Shown here: positions 1 through 6,369 of the stretch, in pieces | Layout: each line of letters opens with the position of its first letter | How positions within the stretch are numbered: position 1 is the first letter of the stretch | NCBI GenBank assembly: GCA_027046105.1 | Contig: JALTZQ010000138.1 | Coordinates: forward strand, 1 to 13,145 | Length of the DNA stretch: 13,145 nt | Reading direction: 5' to 3' | Source: Pyrodictiaceae archaeon | GTDB lineage: Archaea > Thermoproteota > Thermoprotei_A > Sulfolobales > Pyrodictiaceae | Notes under the pieces: generated by a model | Databases searched by the model: none | Told to the model about the DNA's origin: nothing | The model's input: only the letters and a program-made list of their open reading frames with translations | Translations under genes and position numbers: made by a program

Positions 1-469
1 GTAGTATCCTTAAGCTTATTTGCCCACTAGTAGGATCTACATGAGTAACCTCTCCCTCAATGACCACGCGTGCTAGGGGAGAAGGACCAAGTGCCACAAT
101 ATCGCCTACTTGGACTTCAGAGAAGTCCCCATAAGCCTTTAGTAGGGCCTTACTACCCTCTGGGTTAAACACGTCCATAAGCTCTATGCTAGTAACAGTG
201 AGGTCAAGCTCTCGCCCATCTTTTTGAAGCCTAATCGGCACATGAACCACTGCTCCACGAAGAACCTCGTACGCCTTAAGAGTTGGCATATAGCCTCCAG
301 TAGGCCCCGTCTTAGACTCTACAAGGCCAAGACTCTTAAGGCTCAAAATAATGTTTCTAACCGTTCCCTCATCACGGTTTATGAGCTCTGCTATCTCCTT
401 ACTCTTAACCATCCTCTTCTGCTTCTCATATAGTTTTATGAGGGCCTCGAGTACCTCCCTCTGCGACAT
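1..469 (-). CDS. HTH transcriptional regulator, C-terminus beyond the window (COG2524-like)
   Basis: Read on the minus strand from ATG at 467-469, this gives 156 residues before running off the left edge, so the gene is partial. The N-terminal part (about residues 4-60) reads as a winged helix-turn-helix: an amphipathic helix, then SKEIAELINRDEGTVRNIIL as helix-turn-helix, then SLGLVESKTGPTGGYMPT as the wing. The GPxGGYxPT wing and the following beta-rich segment with VGDIVALGPSPLARVVIEGEV match what I know of the archaeal family whose longer members end in CBS domains (COG2524). Whether CBS domains follow here cannot be seen. It is probably a DNA-binding regulator; ligand and targets are unknown. 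It is transcribed away from the cupin gene, with 205 bases between start codons. There is no good Shine-Dalgarno sequence next to the ATG. Confidence 0.8.
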   Translation of the reverse strand, partial: MSQREVLEALIKLYEKQKRMVKSKEIAELINRDEGTVRNIILSLKSLGLVESKTGPTGGYMPTLKAYEVLRGAVVHVPIRLQKDGRELDLTVTSIELMDVFNPEGSKALLKAYGDFSEVQVGDIVALGPSPLARVVIEGEVTHVDPTSGQISLRIL

Positions 470-508
470 GGTAAGCCGGTAGCTCAAGAGTATTCAGTCC
501 TCCCCCTC

Positions 509-521
509 TACCTAAATTAAG
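509..521 (-). promoter_or_regulatory. Possible TATA box for the HTH regulator
   Basis: On the minus strand this stretch reads TTAATTTAGG, an A/T-rich archaeal TATA-like element about 45 bases before the ATG. A start of transcription about 25 bases further on would leave a leader of about 20 bases. The rest of the gap to the cupin gene (522-674) holds other A/T-rich stretches (about 535-548 and 571-580) that could serve the plus strand. I cannot choose between them. Confidence 0.3.
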
Positions 522-674
522 CCAGCCTCGTTACATCTATATATTTCTACTGTATTTGGCTTGTTTAATCAGATAAAAACAGGTAATGCCGTGATGCAGA
601 TGGAGCCCGTCGCAACTACTATTTCCCCGTAGTACCAGAGATAAGCATTGGCCCGAAAGAGTAAGGGGTGGTGC

Positions 675-1076
675 ATGGCCTTGAAGGGTCCTTGTGGAGA
701 AAAAGTCGCCCACTATACGCGTGTAGAGGCAGAGGATGTCCCTAAGGATCTCGGCGAGAAAGCTACGATAAGATGGCTTATATCAAGCGAGGATGGTGCA
801 CCCCTCTTCGCTATGAGGGTCTTCGAGCTAGAGCCTGGAGGCTACATAAAGCTGCATAGGCATCCATGGGAACACGAAATATTCATTCTCTCTGGTAGGG
901 GCCGGATAAAAATAGGCGATAAAACCTACGATGTTGGCGAGGGGTACTTCGTCTATATCCCTCCAAACGTTGAGCACGAGTACCATAACACCGGGGACTC
1001 AGTGTTCCGCTTCCTATGCATGATACCACATAAGCCTAGTGTACCAGAAGGGGAGCCAGAGTGTAAACCAGGGTAG
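675..1076 (+). CDS. Single-domain cupin protein (metal-binding beta-barrel)
   Basis: A 133-residue small cupin. Motif 1 is around residues 55-74 with H61, H63, E66/E68 and H67 (LHRHPWEHE). Motif 2 is around residues 90-105 with IPPNVEHEYHNTG and H101. These histidines and glutamate are the usual divalent metal ligands of the cupin_2 family. The string RWLIS..DGAP.FAMRVFELEPGG is typical of a widespread archaeal and bacterial set of stand-alone cupins of unknown reaction. I chose ATG 675 because GGGGTGGTG at 665-673 lies directly before it. The frame is open back to TTG 648, which would add nine basic residues and cannot be excluded. The last codons (VPEGEPECKPG) are a polar tail with one Cys. 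The stop codon directly abuts the stop of the convergent radical SAM gene. Metal and substrate are unknown. Confidence 0.9.
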   Translation: MALKGPCGEKVAHYTRVEAEDVPKDLGEKATIRWLISSEDGAPLFAMRVFELEPGGYIKLHRHPWEHEIFILSGRGRIKIGDKTYDVGEGYFVYIPPNVEHEYHNTGDSVFRFLCMIPHKPSVPEGEPECKPG

Positions 1077-2165
1077 TCAATGAGGCGTGTACGCGTCTAA
1101 AAGGGTTCTACGTGGTAGAGCTAGCCATGGAGCAGCTCTTTGATACCTTTTCGGGCCTAGTAGTCGTAGTAATAAATCAGGGGTGAGCGTCCCGTATTCT
1201 TCACGCATAGCCACTATCCTCCTAGCAGTTACTGGGCCTATGCCAGGAACCCTAGCTAACTCCCTAGCCGTAGCAGTATCCGGGTCCACTGGATACCACT
1301 CCGGATGTGCCAGCGCGACATGCTCTTTTAACGTCCTATTCGTAATGGGGAGCATCTTGTTATCGTCTAGGACTGGTTCTAGATCCCTAAGCCTCATACC
1401 ATACCTTGCAAGGAGGGCCCAAGCCTCATAGAGGCGCCATGCTCTCCTAGGTGGAGTTGGAGGATGAGTCTCCATGGGGGTACCAGGGTATGGGTGGAAT
1501 GGGCTGAAATGAATCCTGCCAACACCCTTTGAGACGAGATCCTCTACTAGCCTCAGTATATCGTAGTCTGTTTCACTAGAAGCGCCAACAACTAATTGCG
1601 TGTCGACACGTCTAGGGTTCCTAGCTATGGCTGCTGCGTATACTAGCCGTGAGTACAAGTCGAGGCTCCAACTACCCTTGCTAGGAGCGATTTCCGCGAA
1701 GAAACTCGGGCCTGGAGCTTCCAAGTTCAACCCTACACGATCAACCAGTTCTAGAGCATAACGTATTAGGCTTCTCGGAGTCCCCGGCATGAGCCTAACA
1801 TGGACATAGCCCTGATAACCTCTCTTTCTCAACACCTCCACGACGCCAATCATTTCCTCCACAACAGTCTCCGGGTCACCGTAGAGGCCACTAGAGAGGA
1901 ATAAACCACGCACAAGCCCTTGCTGATGAGCTTCTAGGAAGACACGTACGAGCTTTCCTGGATCCCAGCGTTCACGTATAGCACTTCTACAGATCCGGGA
2001 CACTGGACAGTAGCGACAATCCATTCTACACCCACTACTCAATAGTGTCTTGAATAATGGGCCACCCGTGCTCTTGTAAATAGGGGCTTCCACAACCTCA
2101 ATATCATCTGCTAGCTCAACAAGGATGCTACGAGTACTCCACTTACGCCAATGAGGCCTCACCAT
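1077..2165 (-). CDS. Radical SAM protein with C-terminal helix-hairpin-helix; putative DNA modification/repair family (COG4277-like)
   Basis: 362 residues. The radical SAM cluster motif is C46-x3-C50-x2-C53 (GCRMDCRYC), followed by the barrel: GLFLSSGLYGDPE (87-99), GYVHVRLMPGTP (119-130) and DRVGLNLEAP (142-151). The order GLFLSSG, GY-H, PG and DR-x-NLE-P matches the family annotated as 'putative DNA modification/repair radical SAM protein', whose bacterial members often sit next to a uracil-DNA-glycosylase-like gene. Residues about 303-325 (ARVPGIGPVTARRIVAMREE) are a clear helix-hairpin-helix DNA-binding motif. An additional Cys (C59) lies just after the cluster motif. No glycosylase partner is nearby. 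An in-frame stop lies two codons before the ATG, so the start is well bounded. It should bind a [4Fe-4S] cluster and S-adenosylmethionine and contact nucleic acid; the reaction is unknown. Bacterial relatives are, as I recall, somewhat longer at the N-terminus. Confidence 0.9.
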   Translation of the reverse strand: MVRPHWRKWSTRSILVELADDIEVVEAPIYKSTGGPLFKTLLSSGCRMDCRYCPVSRICRSAIRERWDPGKLVRVFLEAHQQGLVRGLFLSSGLYGDPETVVEEMIGVVEVLRKRGYQGYVHVRLMPGTPRSLIRYALELVDRVGLNLEAPGPSFFAEIAPSKGSWSLDLYSRLVYAAAIARNPRRVDTQLVVGASSETDYDILRLVEDLVSKGVGRIHFSPFHPYPGTPMETHPPTPPRRAWRLYEAWALLARYGMRLRDLEPVLDDNKMLPITNRTLKEHVALAHPEWYPVDPDTATARELARVPGIGPVTARRIVAMREEYGTLTPDLLLRLLGPKRYQRAAPWLALPRRTLLDAYTPH

Positions 2166-2360
2166 CCACTACCCCTGCTCATCAGCTCTAAGCACTGCTC
2201 CCCTTAGTCTAGGTATAGCAGGTGTTACTGGTTACCGGTTTCCTCCCCTTATCCCTCTTTGGAGTCCTCCTAGAGCCAATCTCCTTTTTTCCTCTGACCA
2301 AGGTGGTGTTAGTTAGGGCTAGCTGTGTGATTAGAGTAGGCTGTGAGGGCATAATGGGCA

Positions 2361-3017
2361 GTGGCAGCTAAGAGTAAGCCCATAATTGATGCACGAACAT
2401 ATGGTCTTGACATATCTTTGAGGGAGCTTGCTTCAGCCCTGGAGAACCAGGATGTAGTTGGCATCCTTGTTTCTAAGCCTCAATCAGCGGCAATAGTGTT
2501 TGTATGGGCAATTAGCCGTGGATACTCGGTTATTGGCGCACTAGATACTGGTAAAGGCATACTACTTGTCGTGGCTAGCAAACAGGTACGAGGCATGGAG
2601 GCCTATAACTTGCTCGGTGAGCTACTACGCCAGGTCTACCAGGTGAAACCTCCAGAGAACATTGTCTGCCTTGAAGAGGCTAGTGCCAGCCTTCTAGACC
2701 CCGTTACGAGAGCACGCCTCATTCTCCGTGGAGAACACGTGGCTACGGTGACAGGGGAGGGTCTTGAAGGACTCCTCAGCCTACTACCAAAGGATGAGCA
2801 CTGCTACTTGTTAAGGATTGACGCAGGTGCCGACACAGTCTACCTCATAGCATGCGGAGGCCGTGCACTAGGTTGTACTATAAACGAGAGCTATGCAGAA
2901 CCCGACATGGTTGCAGAAAGGATTGAACGTGCTGGTAGAGTCCGCATACACGTCTACAGGCTTCCCGAGGAATTCAGACCACCAGCCACCGAGCAGGAAC
3001 AGGAAAGATTAGAGTAG
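2361..3017 (+). CDS. Unrecognised 218-residue protein with two similar halves
   Basis: I do not recognise this family. The start is GTG 2361: an in-frame stop lies three codons upstream, and the nearby ATG at 2354 is in another frame and closes at once. There is no signal peptide or clear membrane segment, so it is probably cytosolic. Secondary structure looks alpha/beta. Residues about 20-65 (LRELASALENQDVVGILVSK, then VFVWAISRGYSVIGAL) and about 135-175 (LEGLLSLLPKDEHCYLLRI, then VYLIACGGRALGCTI) share a helix / beta-strand / strand-x-G-strand pattern, which suggests an internal duplication. The same pattern appears in the C-terminal domain of the SRPBCC protein at 4652-5434. It loosely recalls PATAN/DUF2226-like modules, but this is inference. 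The tail (EFRPPATEQEQERLE) is acidic and probably disordered. It is divergent from the radical SAM gene across 195 bases, where I see no convincing promoter. Confidence 0.75.
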   Translation: MAAKSKPIIDARTYGLDISLRELASALENQDVVGILVSKPQSAAIVFVWAISRGYSVIGALDTGKGILLVVASKQVRGMEAYNLLGELLRQVYQVKPPENIVCLEEASASLLDPVTRARLILRGEHVATVTGEGLEGLLSLLPKDEHCYLLRIDAGADTVYLIACGGRALGCTINESYAEPDMVAERIERAGRVRIHVYRLPEEFRPPATEQEQERLE

Positions 3018-3018
3018 T

Positions 3019-3149
3019 GCGGGGGAGCCTGGAACGGATACCCGCGCTCATCCCGAAGGGTTTTGCGCCGTTACGCGGCGCGGTCCGCGGGCGATACCCG
3101 GGCCAGGTATAGGGTAAGGGTTTCTGCTAGGCTATAAGGAGTGAAACCC
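3019..3149. other. GC-rich block of successive inverted repeats; possible structured RNA, strand unknown
   Basis: Between the stop at 3017 and the promoter region near 3175, the DNA is far richer in G+C than its surroundings: 65 of 89 bases at 3019-3107 by hand count. It contains a chain of hairpins. These are GCGGG 3019-3023 with CCCGC 3041-3045; GCGCCG 3065-3070 with CGGCGC 3076-3081 (loop TTACG); GGTCC plus GGG (3082-3086, 3089-3091) with CCC plus GGGCC (3097-3104, loop CGATA, two-base bulge); and GGGTTTC 3118-3124 with GAAACCC 3143-3149. An alternative pairing joins GCGC 3044-3047 to GCGC 3065-3068 around CCC-GAA-GGG. GATACCCG occurs twice (3038-3044 region and 3094-3100 region). It has no open frame, tRNA signature, C/D boxes or 5S core that I can recognise. 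It could be a 3' UTR structure, an independent RNA or a protein-binding site. Confidence 0.4.
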
Positions 3150-3173
3150 ACACGGTACATGGTCCCCGTTTAC

Positions 3174-3184
3174 TTGTTTAAAGG
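3174..3184 (+). promoter_or_regulatory. Probable TATA box for the FAD oxidoreductase
   Basis: TTTAAA at 3177-3182, preceded by an A/T-rich stretch, stands 49-54 bases before the ATG at 3231. Transcription starting about 25 bases downstream would give a leader of 20-25 bases that includes the ribosome-binding site GGTGGAG. The core is palindromic, so it could also drive leftward transcription into the GC-rich hairpin block. Confidence 0.45.
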
Positions 3185-3230
3185 CTTGGGTGCGCCCCCT
3201 CAATGGCTGAGATGTTACTAGGTGGAGCTC

Positions 3231-4655
3231 ATGTCGCGGTATGATGTTATCGTGATTGGCGCTGGCCATAATGGACTTGTGGCCGCTATACTACTTGCCG
3301 AGCATGGTCTACGCGTCGCTGTCATGGAGCAACGTTACGTTGTTGGTGGATTGTCGTCAGCTAGTGTAAGATATGGTGTTTGGAGATCTGATTATGCTTA
3401 CACGGTTGGGCTTATGCCTAGCGAGCTCATTACGTGGCTTGGGCTCGAGGATACACTCTACACTACGGATCCCAGCTGGGTCGATGTATATGAGGGTGAG
3501 ATTTGGTTACGCTGGTGGACACGTACAGAGCACTTACTGGAGGAGTTGAAGGCTCTTGGGGGTACTGGAGCAGCTGAGATGCTGAAAGACATATCAGATT
3601 ACTGGAAATGTATGAGAGTGAATGGTCTCTACTATACAACTAAGGCACCATCCCGGGATGATGTTGCTAGTGTTCTCGAAAAGTGTCGTCGTGGACTAGA
3701 GGTTTTCGCTGAAAAGACAAGCCGAGAAGTCCTCTCCATGTACCTACCAGAGGAGCTATGGCTGGAATTCATCTACCCAGTAATGCTCGATGCTAATGCC
3801 TTTACACTAGCATATTTCAATCAAGGGTATGGATTGTGGCGTTTACCTAAGAGAGCATTCAGAGACTTCAATACAAGACTCTATTCTCGTGCGCGCAAGG
3901 CAGGCGTTGAACTATGGCTTGGTACACGTGTAGAGCAAGTAGCTGTCGTGGATGGCCGTGCTACGGGAGTTTATATTAATGATGGTAGACTCGTAGAGGC
4001 ACGAGCAATACTCTACGCTGGCAGCATCGTCGCTCTACCCCGTCTCCTGGGTGATGCAGTAGATCTTCTCGATAAAACGGAGCGTTCTACGCTGGAGTCT
4101 GTTGCTGAGACAAAACACTATGTTACGAGGATAGACGTCTACGTGAAGCATGAGCCAAAGCCTCCGGTTGAGAAGAACTGGAAAGGCATCCCCTTATACT
4201 CTGTGTGGGGCCGTATAGGTGGAGGCGAAGTTACCTATCCCACCCTCGGGGCGCAGCAGCCTATACATGTGGTACAGTTCTCGGGCGTAATCTTAACCGG
4301 TAATCCACGTGATGTACTAGAGCTCCTTCCGGGAGTAGACCCCGAGGCTGTCGTAGATATAGAGGTTAGGGGATGGGAGACCCAGGAAAGATACTGTGGT
4401 AATACTACTGGCGACCCTAACCACATACCAATGAATGACCCATTCCTATACGATGCAAGGCCTCTACCAGGCTGGGGCAACTACCGAACCCCAATTGAAG
4501 GCTTATACCATGGTTCAGCATCATCCTATCCCGGTGGACAAGTGACAGGTGTACCTGGGGTCAATGCTGCACTACGTATACTCGCTGATCTAGGTGTAAA
4601 ACCTACACCTAGCTTCCTACAATACACCCACGATACCAAGGTGGGTGGCCTTTAA
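3231..4655 (+). CDS. FAD-dependent oxidoreductase, phytoene dehydrogenase/PYROXD2-like (COG1233)
   Basis: 474 residues from ATG 3231. I prefer this start to GTG 3222 because GGTGGAG (3221-3227) is placed as its ribosome-binding site and the GTG lies inside it. The N-terminus is a Rossmann FAD/dinucleotide fold (YDVIVIGAGHNGLVAAILLA, residues 4-23) followed by E34 in VMEQ and VVGGLSS, as in the phytoene desaturase and carotenoid isomerase superfamily. Near the C-terminus NHIPMNDPF, then YRTPIEGLYHGSASSYPGG and VTGVPGVNAA form the second FAD-binding motif, close to PYROXD2-type members. The usual 'CG' before the HPGG string is replaced by HGSASSYPGG. Family members oxidise or reduce polyene or isoprenoid chains or act on unknown substrates; the substrate here is unknown. 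No transmembrane segment is evident, but members are often membrane-associated. Its stop codon overlaps that of the convergent SRPBCC gene. Confidence 0.9.
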   Translation: MSRYDVIVIGAGHNGLVAAILLAEHGLRVAVMEQRYVVGGLSSASVRYGVWRSDYAYTVGLMPSELITWLGLEDTLYTTDPSWVDVYEGEIWLRWWTRTEHLLEELKALGGTGAAEMLKDISDYWKCMRVNGLYYTTKAPSRDDVASVLEKCRRGLEVFAEKTSREVLSMYLPEELWLEFIYPVMLDANAFTLAYFNQGYGLWRLPKRAFRDFNTRLYSRARKAGVELWLGTRVEQVAVVDGRATGVYINDGRLVEARAILYAGSIVALPRLLGDAVDLLDKTERSTLESVAETKHYVTRIDVYVKHEPKPPVEKNWKGIPLYSVWGRIGGGEVTYPTLGAQQPIHVVQFSGVILTGNPRDVLELLPGVDPEAVVDIEVRGWETQERYCGNTTGDPNHIPMNDPFLYDARPLPGWGNYRTPIEGLYHGSASSYPGGQVTGVPGVNAALRILADLGVKPTPSFLQYTHDTKVGGL

Positions 4656-5434
4656 CTAGGAAGTTCTATTACAAGCATGTTCCACTCGCCACGTAGCAGG
4701 TCCAACAGTTTCTCGACAACACTAATACCTTGCTCCCTCCTTGCCCCACTCTCTATCATGGCATCCACTATTTCACCGTTCCGGAGAAAAACGCGTATAC
4801 AATCCTCAGTCCTCGTACTTGTGAGCCTCACTAATAATGTCCTACCATGGCTCATCTCGGACAGTTTCTTCAGGAGCCCAGACACAGCCTCCTCATCGGC
4901 TAAGTCCACGCGTTCACGTACCAGCATCTTCCCCGAGACAATGGCGCGAGCCATAAGCGATGGGTCTGACAACGGGCTAGTAGTGACCGTTAAACGTGTT
5001 TCACGTGCCTCAGCCACTAGTGAGCGAAGCTTTCCTGCAACAGCCTCTACAAACTCGTTGAGGAGAGGTCGTGAAAATCTTTCATAGTCACCACTATACT
5101 GGGCTTCAACGACTACACGTGCACCCTTCTCATGAGGCTCAGCACTGACTATCACAATGAATAGTTTCCCGGGAGCACTACACCTGTAAACAACACGCTT
5201 CTTAGCATGATCAGAAACCACTTCAACATCATAGTCTACTTGGAGCTTGAACCCGAAACGTTTGAGAAGTAGTCTCACACGATACCCACGATCAGTAGTG
5301 TCCAGAGATACGAGGAAGGGCCATAGGGGAATGAATAGTCCAGGATTTGATACCAGCTCTACCACGGTATCTGGGCTTACACCTTCCAAGACAATTTCAC
5401 GGCGAGAGGAACGAACCAAACCCGAATACACCAT
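4652..5434 (-). CDS. SRPBCC (START-like) domain protein with a C-terminal PATAN-like domain
   Basis: 260 residues from ATG 5432-5434. Residues 10-145 have the order expected of a helix-grip SRPBCC/CoxG-like ligand-binding fold: strand with E13-IVLEGVSPDTVVELVSNPGLFIPLW (helix and Asn-Pro turn), then a series of amphipathic strands (YRVRLLLKRFGFKLQVDYDVEVV, KRVVYRCSA, ARVVVEAQYSGDY), then a long C-terminal helix (SRPLLNEFVEAVAGKLRSLVAEA). Residues about 163-260 form a second domain: SGKMLVRERVDLADEEAVSG as helix, TLLVRLTSTRTEDCIRVFLRNGEIVDAMIE as a strand-turn-strand, and a closing helix and strand. FLRNGEIVDA resembles PATAN/DUF2226-type domains, and the pattern recurs in the protein at 2361-3017. 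SRPBCC proteins hold hydrophobic ligands; a link to the lipid-like substrate of the neighbouring oxidoreductase is inference. There is no signal peptide. Confidence 0.7.
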   Translation of the reverse strand: MVYSGLVRSSRREIVLEGVSPDTVVELVSNPGLFIPLWPFLVSLDTTDRGYRVRLLLKRFGFKLQVDYDVEVVSDHAKKRVVYRCSAPGKLFIVIVSAEPHEKGARVVVEAQYSGDYERFSRPLLNEFVEAVAGKLRSLVAEARETRLTVTTSPLSDPSLMARAIVSGKMLVRERVDLADEEAVSGLLKKLSEMSHGRTLLVRLTSTRTEDCIRVFLRNGEIVDAMIESGARREQGISVVEKLLDLLRGEWNMLVIELPS

Positions 5435-5473
5435 CGAGGTGATTCTCCGTGTTAATAATGTAGCACTAAATCG

Positions 5474-5484
5474 CTAATATACTT
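5474..5484 (-). promoter_or_regulatory. Probable TATA box for the SRPBCC gene
   Basis: On the minus strand the sequence reads AAGTATATTAGC, a good archaeal TATA element about 41-47 bases before the ATG at 5432-5434. This implies a leader of about 20 bases containing GGAG. Confidence 0.5.
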
Positions 5485-5546
5485 GTTCCGGGCTCTTCTT
5501 AAACCACCACTAATGCCTCTATAGGGTTAGAGACAGCCCGTATGCA

Positions 5547-5557
5547 TCAATAATACA
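5547..5557 (+). promoter_or_regulatory. Possible TATA box for the polyprenol-kinase-like gene
   Basis: TCAATAATACA is centred about 32 bases before ATG 5584. The spacing fits a nearly leaderless transcript, which agrees with the absence of a Shine-Dalgarno sequence before that ATG. It lies about 70 bases from the oppositely directed box at 5474-5484, so the 149-base gap appears to be a divergent promoter region. Confidence 0.35.
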
Positions 5558-5583
5558 GTGAACGAGCCTCCTCTATCTCCTCT

Positions 5584-6330
5584 ATGACTGGTAGAGGAGA
5601 AGATTTCTGGGATCATGCCATCACCTGCGTGCTAGAGAGGGAGACTGCAGTGAACCCCCTATTAGTAGACTTAGACGATGTCCTCGTGGCACTCGTCTTG
5701 GGTTTCTACGTGCTTGTAGTTGTTTACGTCACTAAACCCCTATACCACTACATGTTGTCCCGTGGCTTAAAGAGAAACCAGGCTGTGTACTATAATAGGA
5801 AGATTATCCATGTGGCTGCTGGTGGCGTGGTTGCTCTAGTGACACCCTATGTGTTCTCCTCACCCATAATGCCTTTCGTAATGAGTATGATACTTGGCCT
5901 CATGCTTTACCTTGCTAGGCGTAGTGGTAGGCTCATGTACTGGTTCCAAGTAGAGGAGAACATGTATGAAGTAAACTTCGTAGTTGGATGGGGGGTTTCC
6001 GTGCTAGTGCTATGGCTACTCCTAGGTGATCCACGTATGGCTATCTTACCAGCATTGATGATAAGTTTCGGTGATGCCGCTACTGGTTTTGTGCGAAACT
6101 TCGTTTTTGGCTATAGGACAAAGCACTGGATAGGAAACATCGCCATGGCTGCACTAGTTATCCCCCTAGGAGCACTCTACGCAGGGATCACTGGTGTAGT
6201 TGCAGGGATTCTAGCCACCCTTGTAGAGCGGTATGAGAAGCCTCCCCTGGACGACAACATCCTCATAGCACTAGTCGTTACAGTGGTAATTGTTGCTAGT
6301 AGACTACTAGCTGCTACAGCACCCGTATAA
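5584..6330 (+). CDS. Integral membrane dolichol/phytol kinase family protein (CTP-dependent polyprenol kinase-like)
   Basis: 248 residues with about seven or eight hydrophobic segments (near 32-50, 75-90, 95-110, 133-148, 150-163, 185-199, 200-215 and 226-245). The family signatures are R72-K73-x2-H76 in NRKIIHVAAGG; S161-F-G-D164-A-A-T-G in the fifth segment; K180-H-W-I-G184-N-I-A-M after FGYRT; and E215 with PLDDN (221-225) before the last segment. This is the pattern of the SEC59/VTE5/phosphatidate cytidylyltransferase-like group, which phosphorylates polyprenols using CTP. A role in dolichol phosphate supply for glycosylation or in salvage of geranylgeraniol would fit an archaeon, but the substrate cannot be read. 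ATG 5584 fits a near-leaderless start; GTG 5650, preceded by GAGAGGGAG, is a credible alternative removing 22 polar residues. A cytidylyltransferase activity is the main alternative. Confidence 0.8.
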   Translation: MTGRGEDFWDHAITCVLERETAVNPLLVDLDDVLVALVLGFYVLVVVYVTKPLYHYMLSRGLKRNQAVYYNRKIIHVAAGGVVALVTPYVFSSPIMPFVMSMILGLMLYLARRSGRLMYWFQVEENMYEVNFVVGWGVSVLVLWLLLGDPRMAILPALMISFGDAATGFVRNFVFGYRTKHWIGNIAMAALVIPLGALYAGITGVVAGILATLVERYEKPPLDDNILIALVVTVVIVASRLLAATAPV

Positions 6331-6369
6331 GCCCCCCAAGTGGTGTTCAGTAACCCAGCAAAGAGGGGA

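Noticed and set aside
591..632. Short open frame upstream of the cupin gene (GTG ATG CAG..., 13 codons)
   Set aside because: It is too short to judge, with no ribosome-binding site or conservation evidence. Such frames occur by chance in gaps of this length.
648..674. TTG 648 as the cupin start
   Set aside because: It has a weak upstream ribosome-binding site, whereas ATG 675 has GGGGTGGTG directly before it. It is kept only as an alternative.
3038..3070. Resemblance to loop C of crenarchaeal 5S rRNA (ACCCG..CTCAT..CGAA)
   Set aside because: The conserved GAAGUUAAGC that should follow is absent, and no helix I or loop E core can be built. 5S is highly conserved in Crenarchaeota, so the likeness is taken as chance.
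3118..3152. H/ACA guide RNA ending (stem followed by ACA)
   Set aside because: The stem encloses only 18 bases. There is no upper stem at the 14-15 base spacing from ACA and no K-turn, so the architecture does not fit.
4677..5087. Plus-strand open frame opposite the SRPBCC gene
   Set aside because: Ser/Arg/Thr-rich translation typical of antisense frames. The minus-strand frame has clear domain structure and a promoter.
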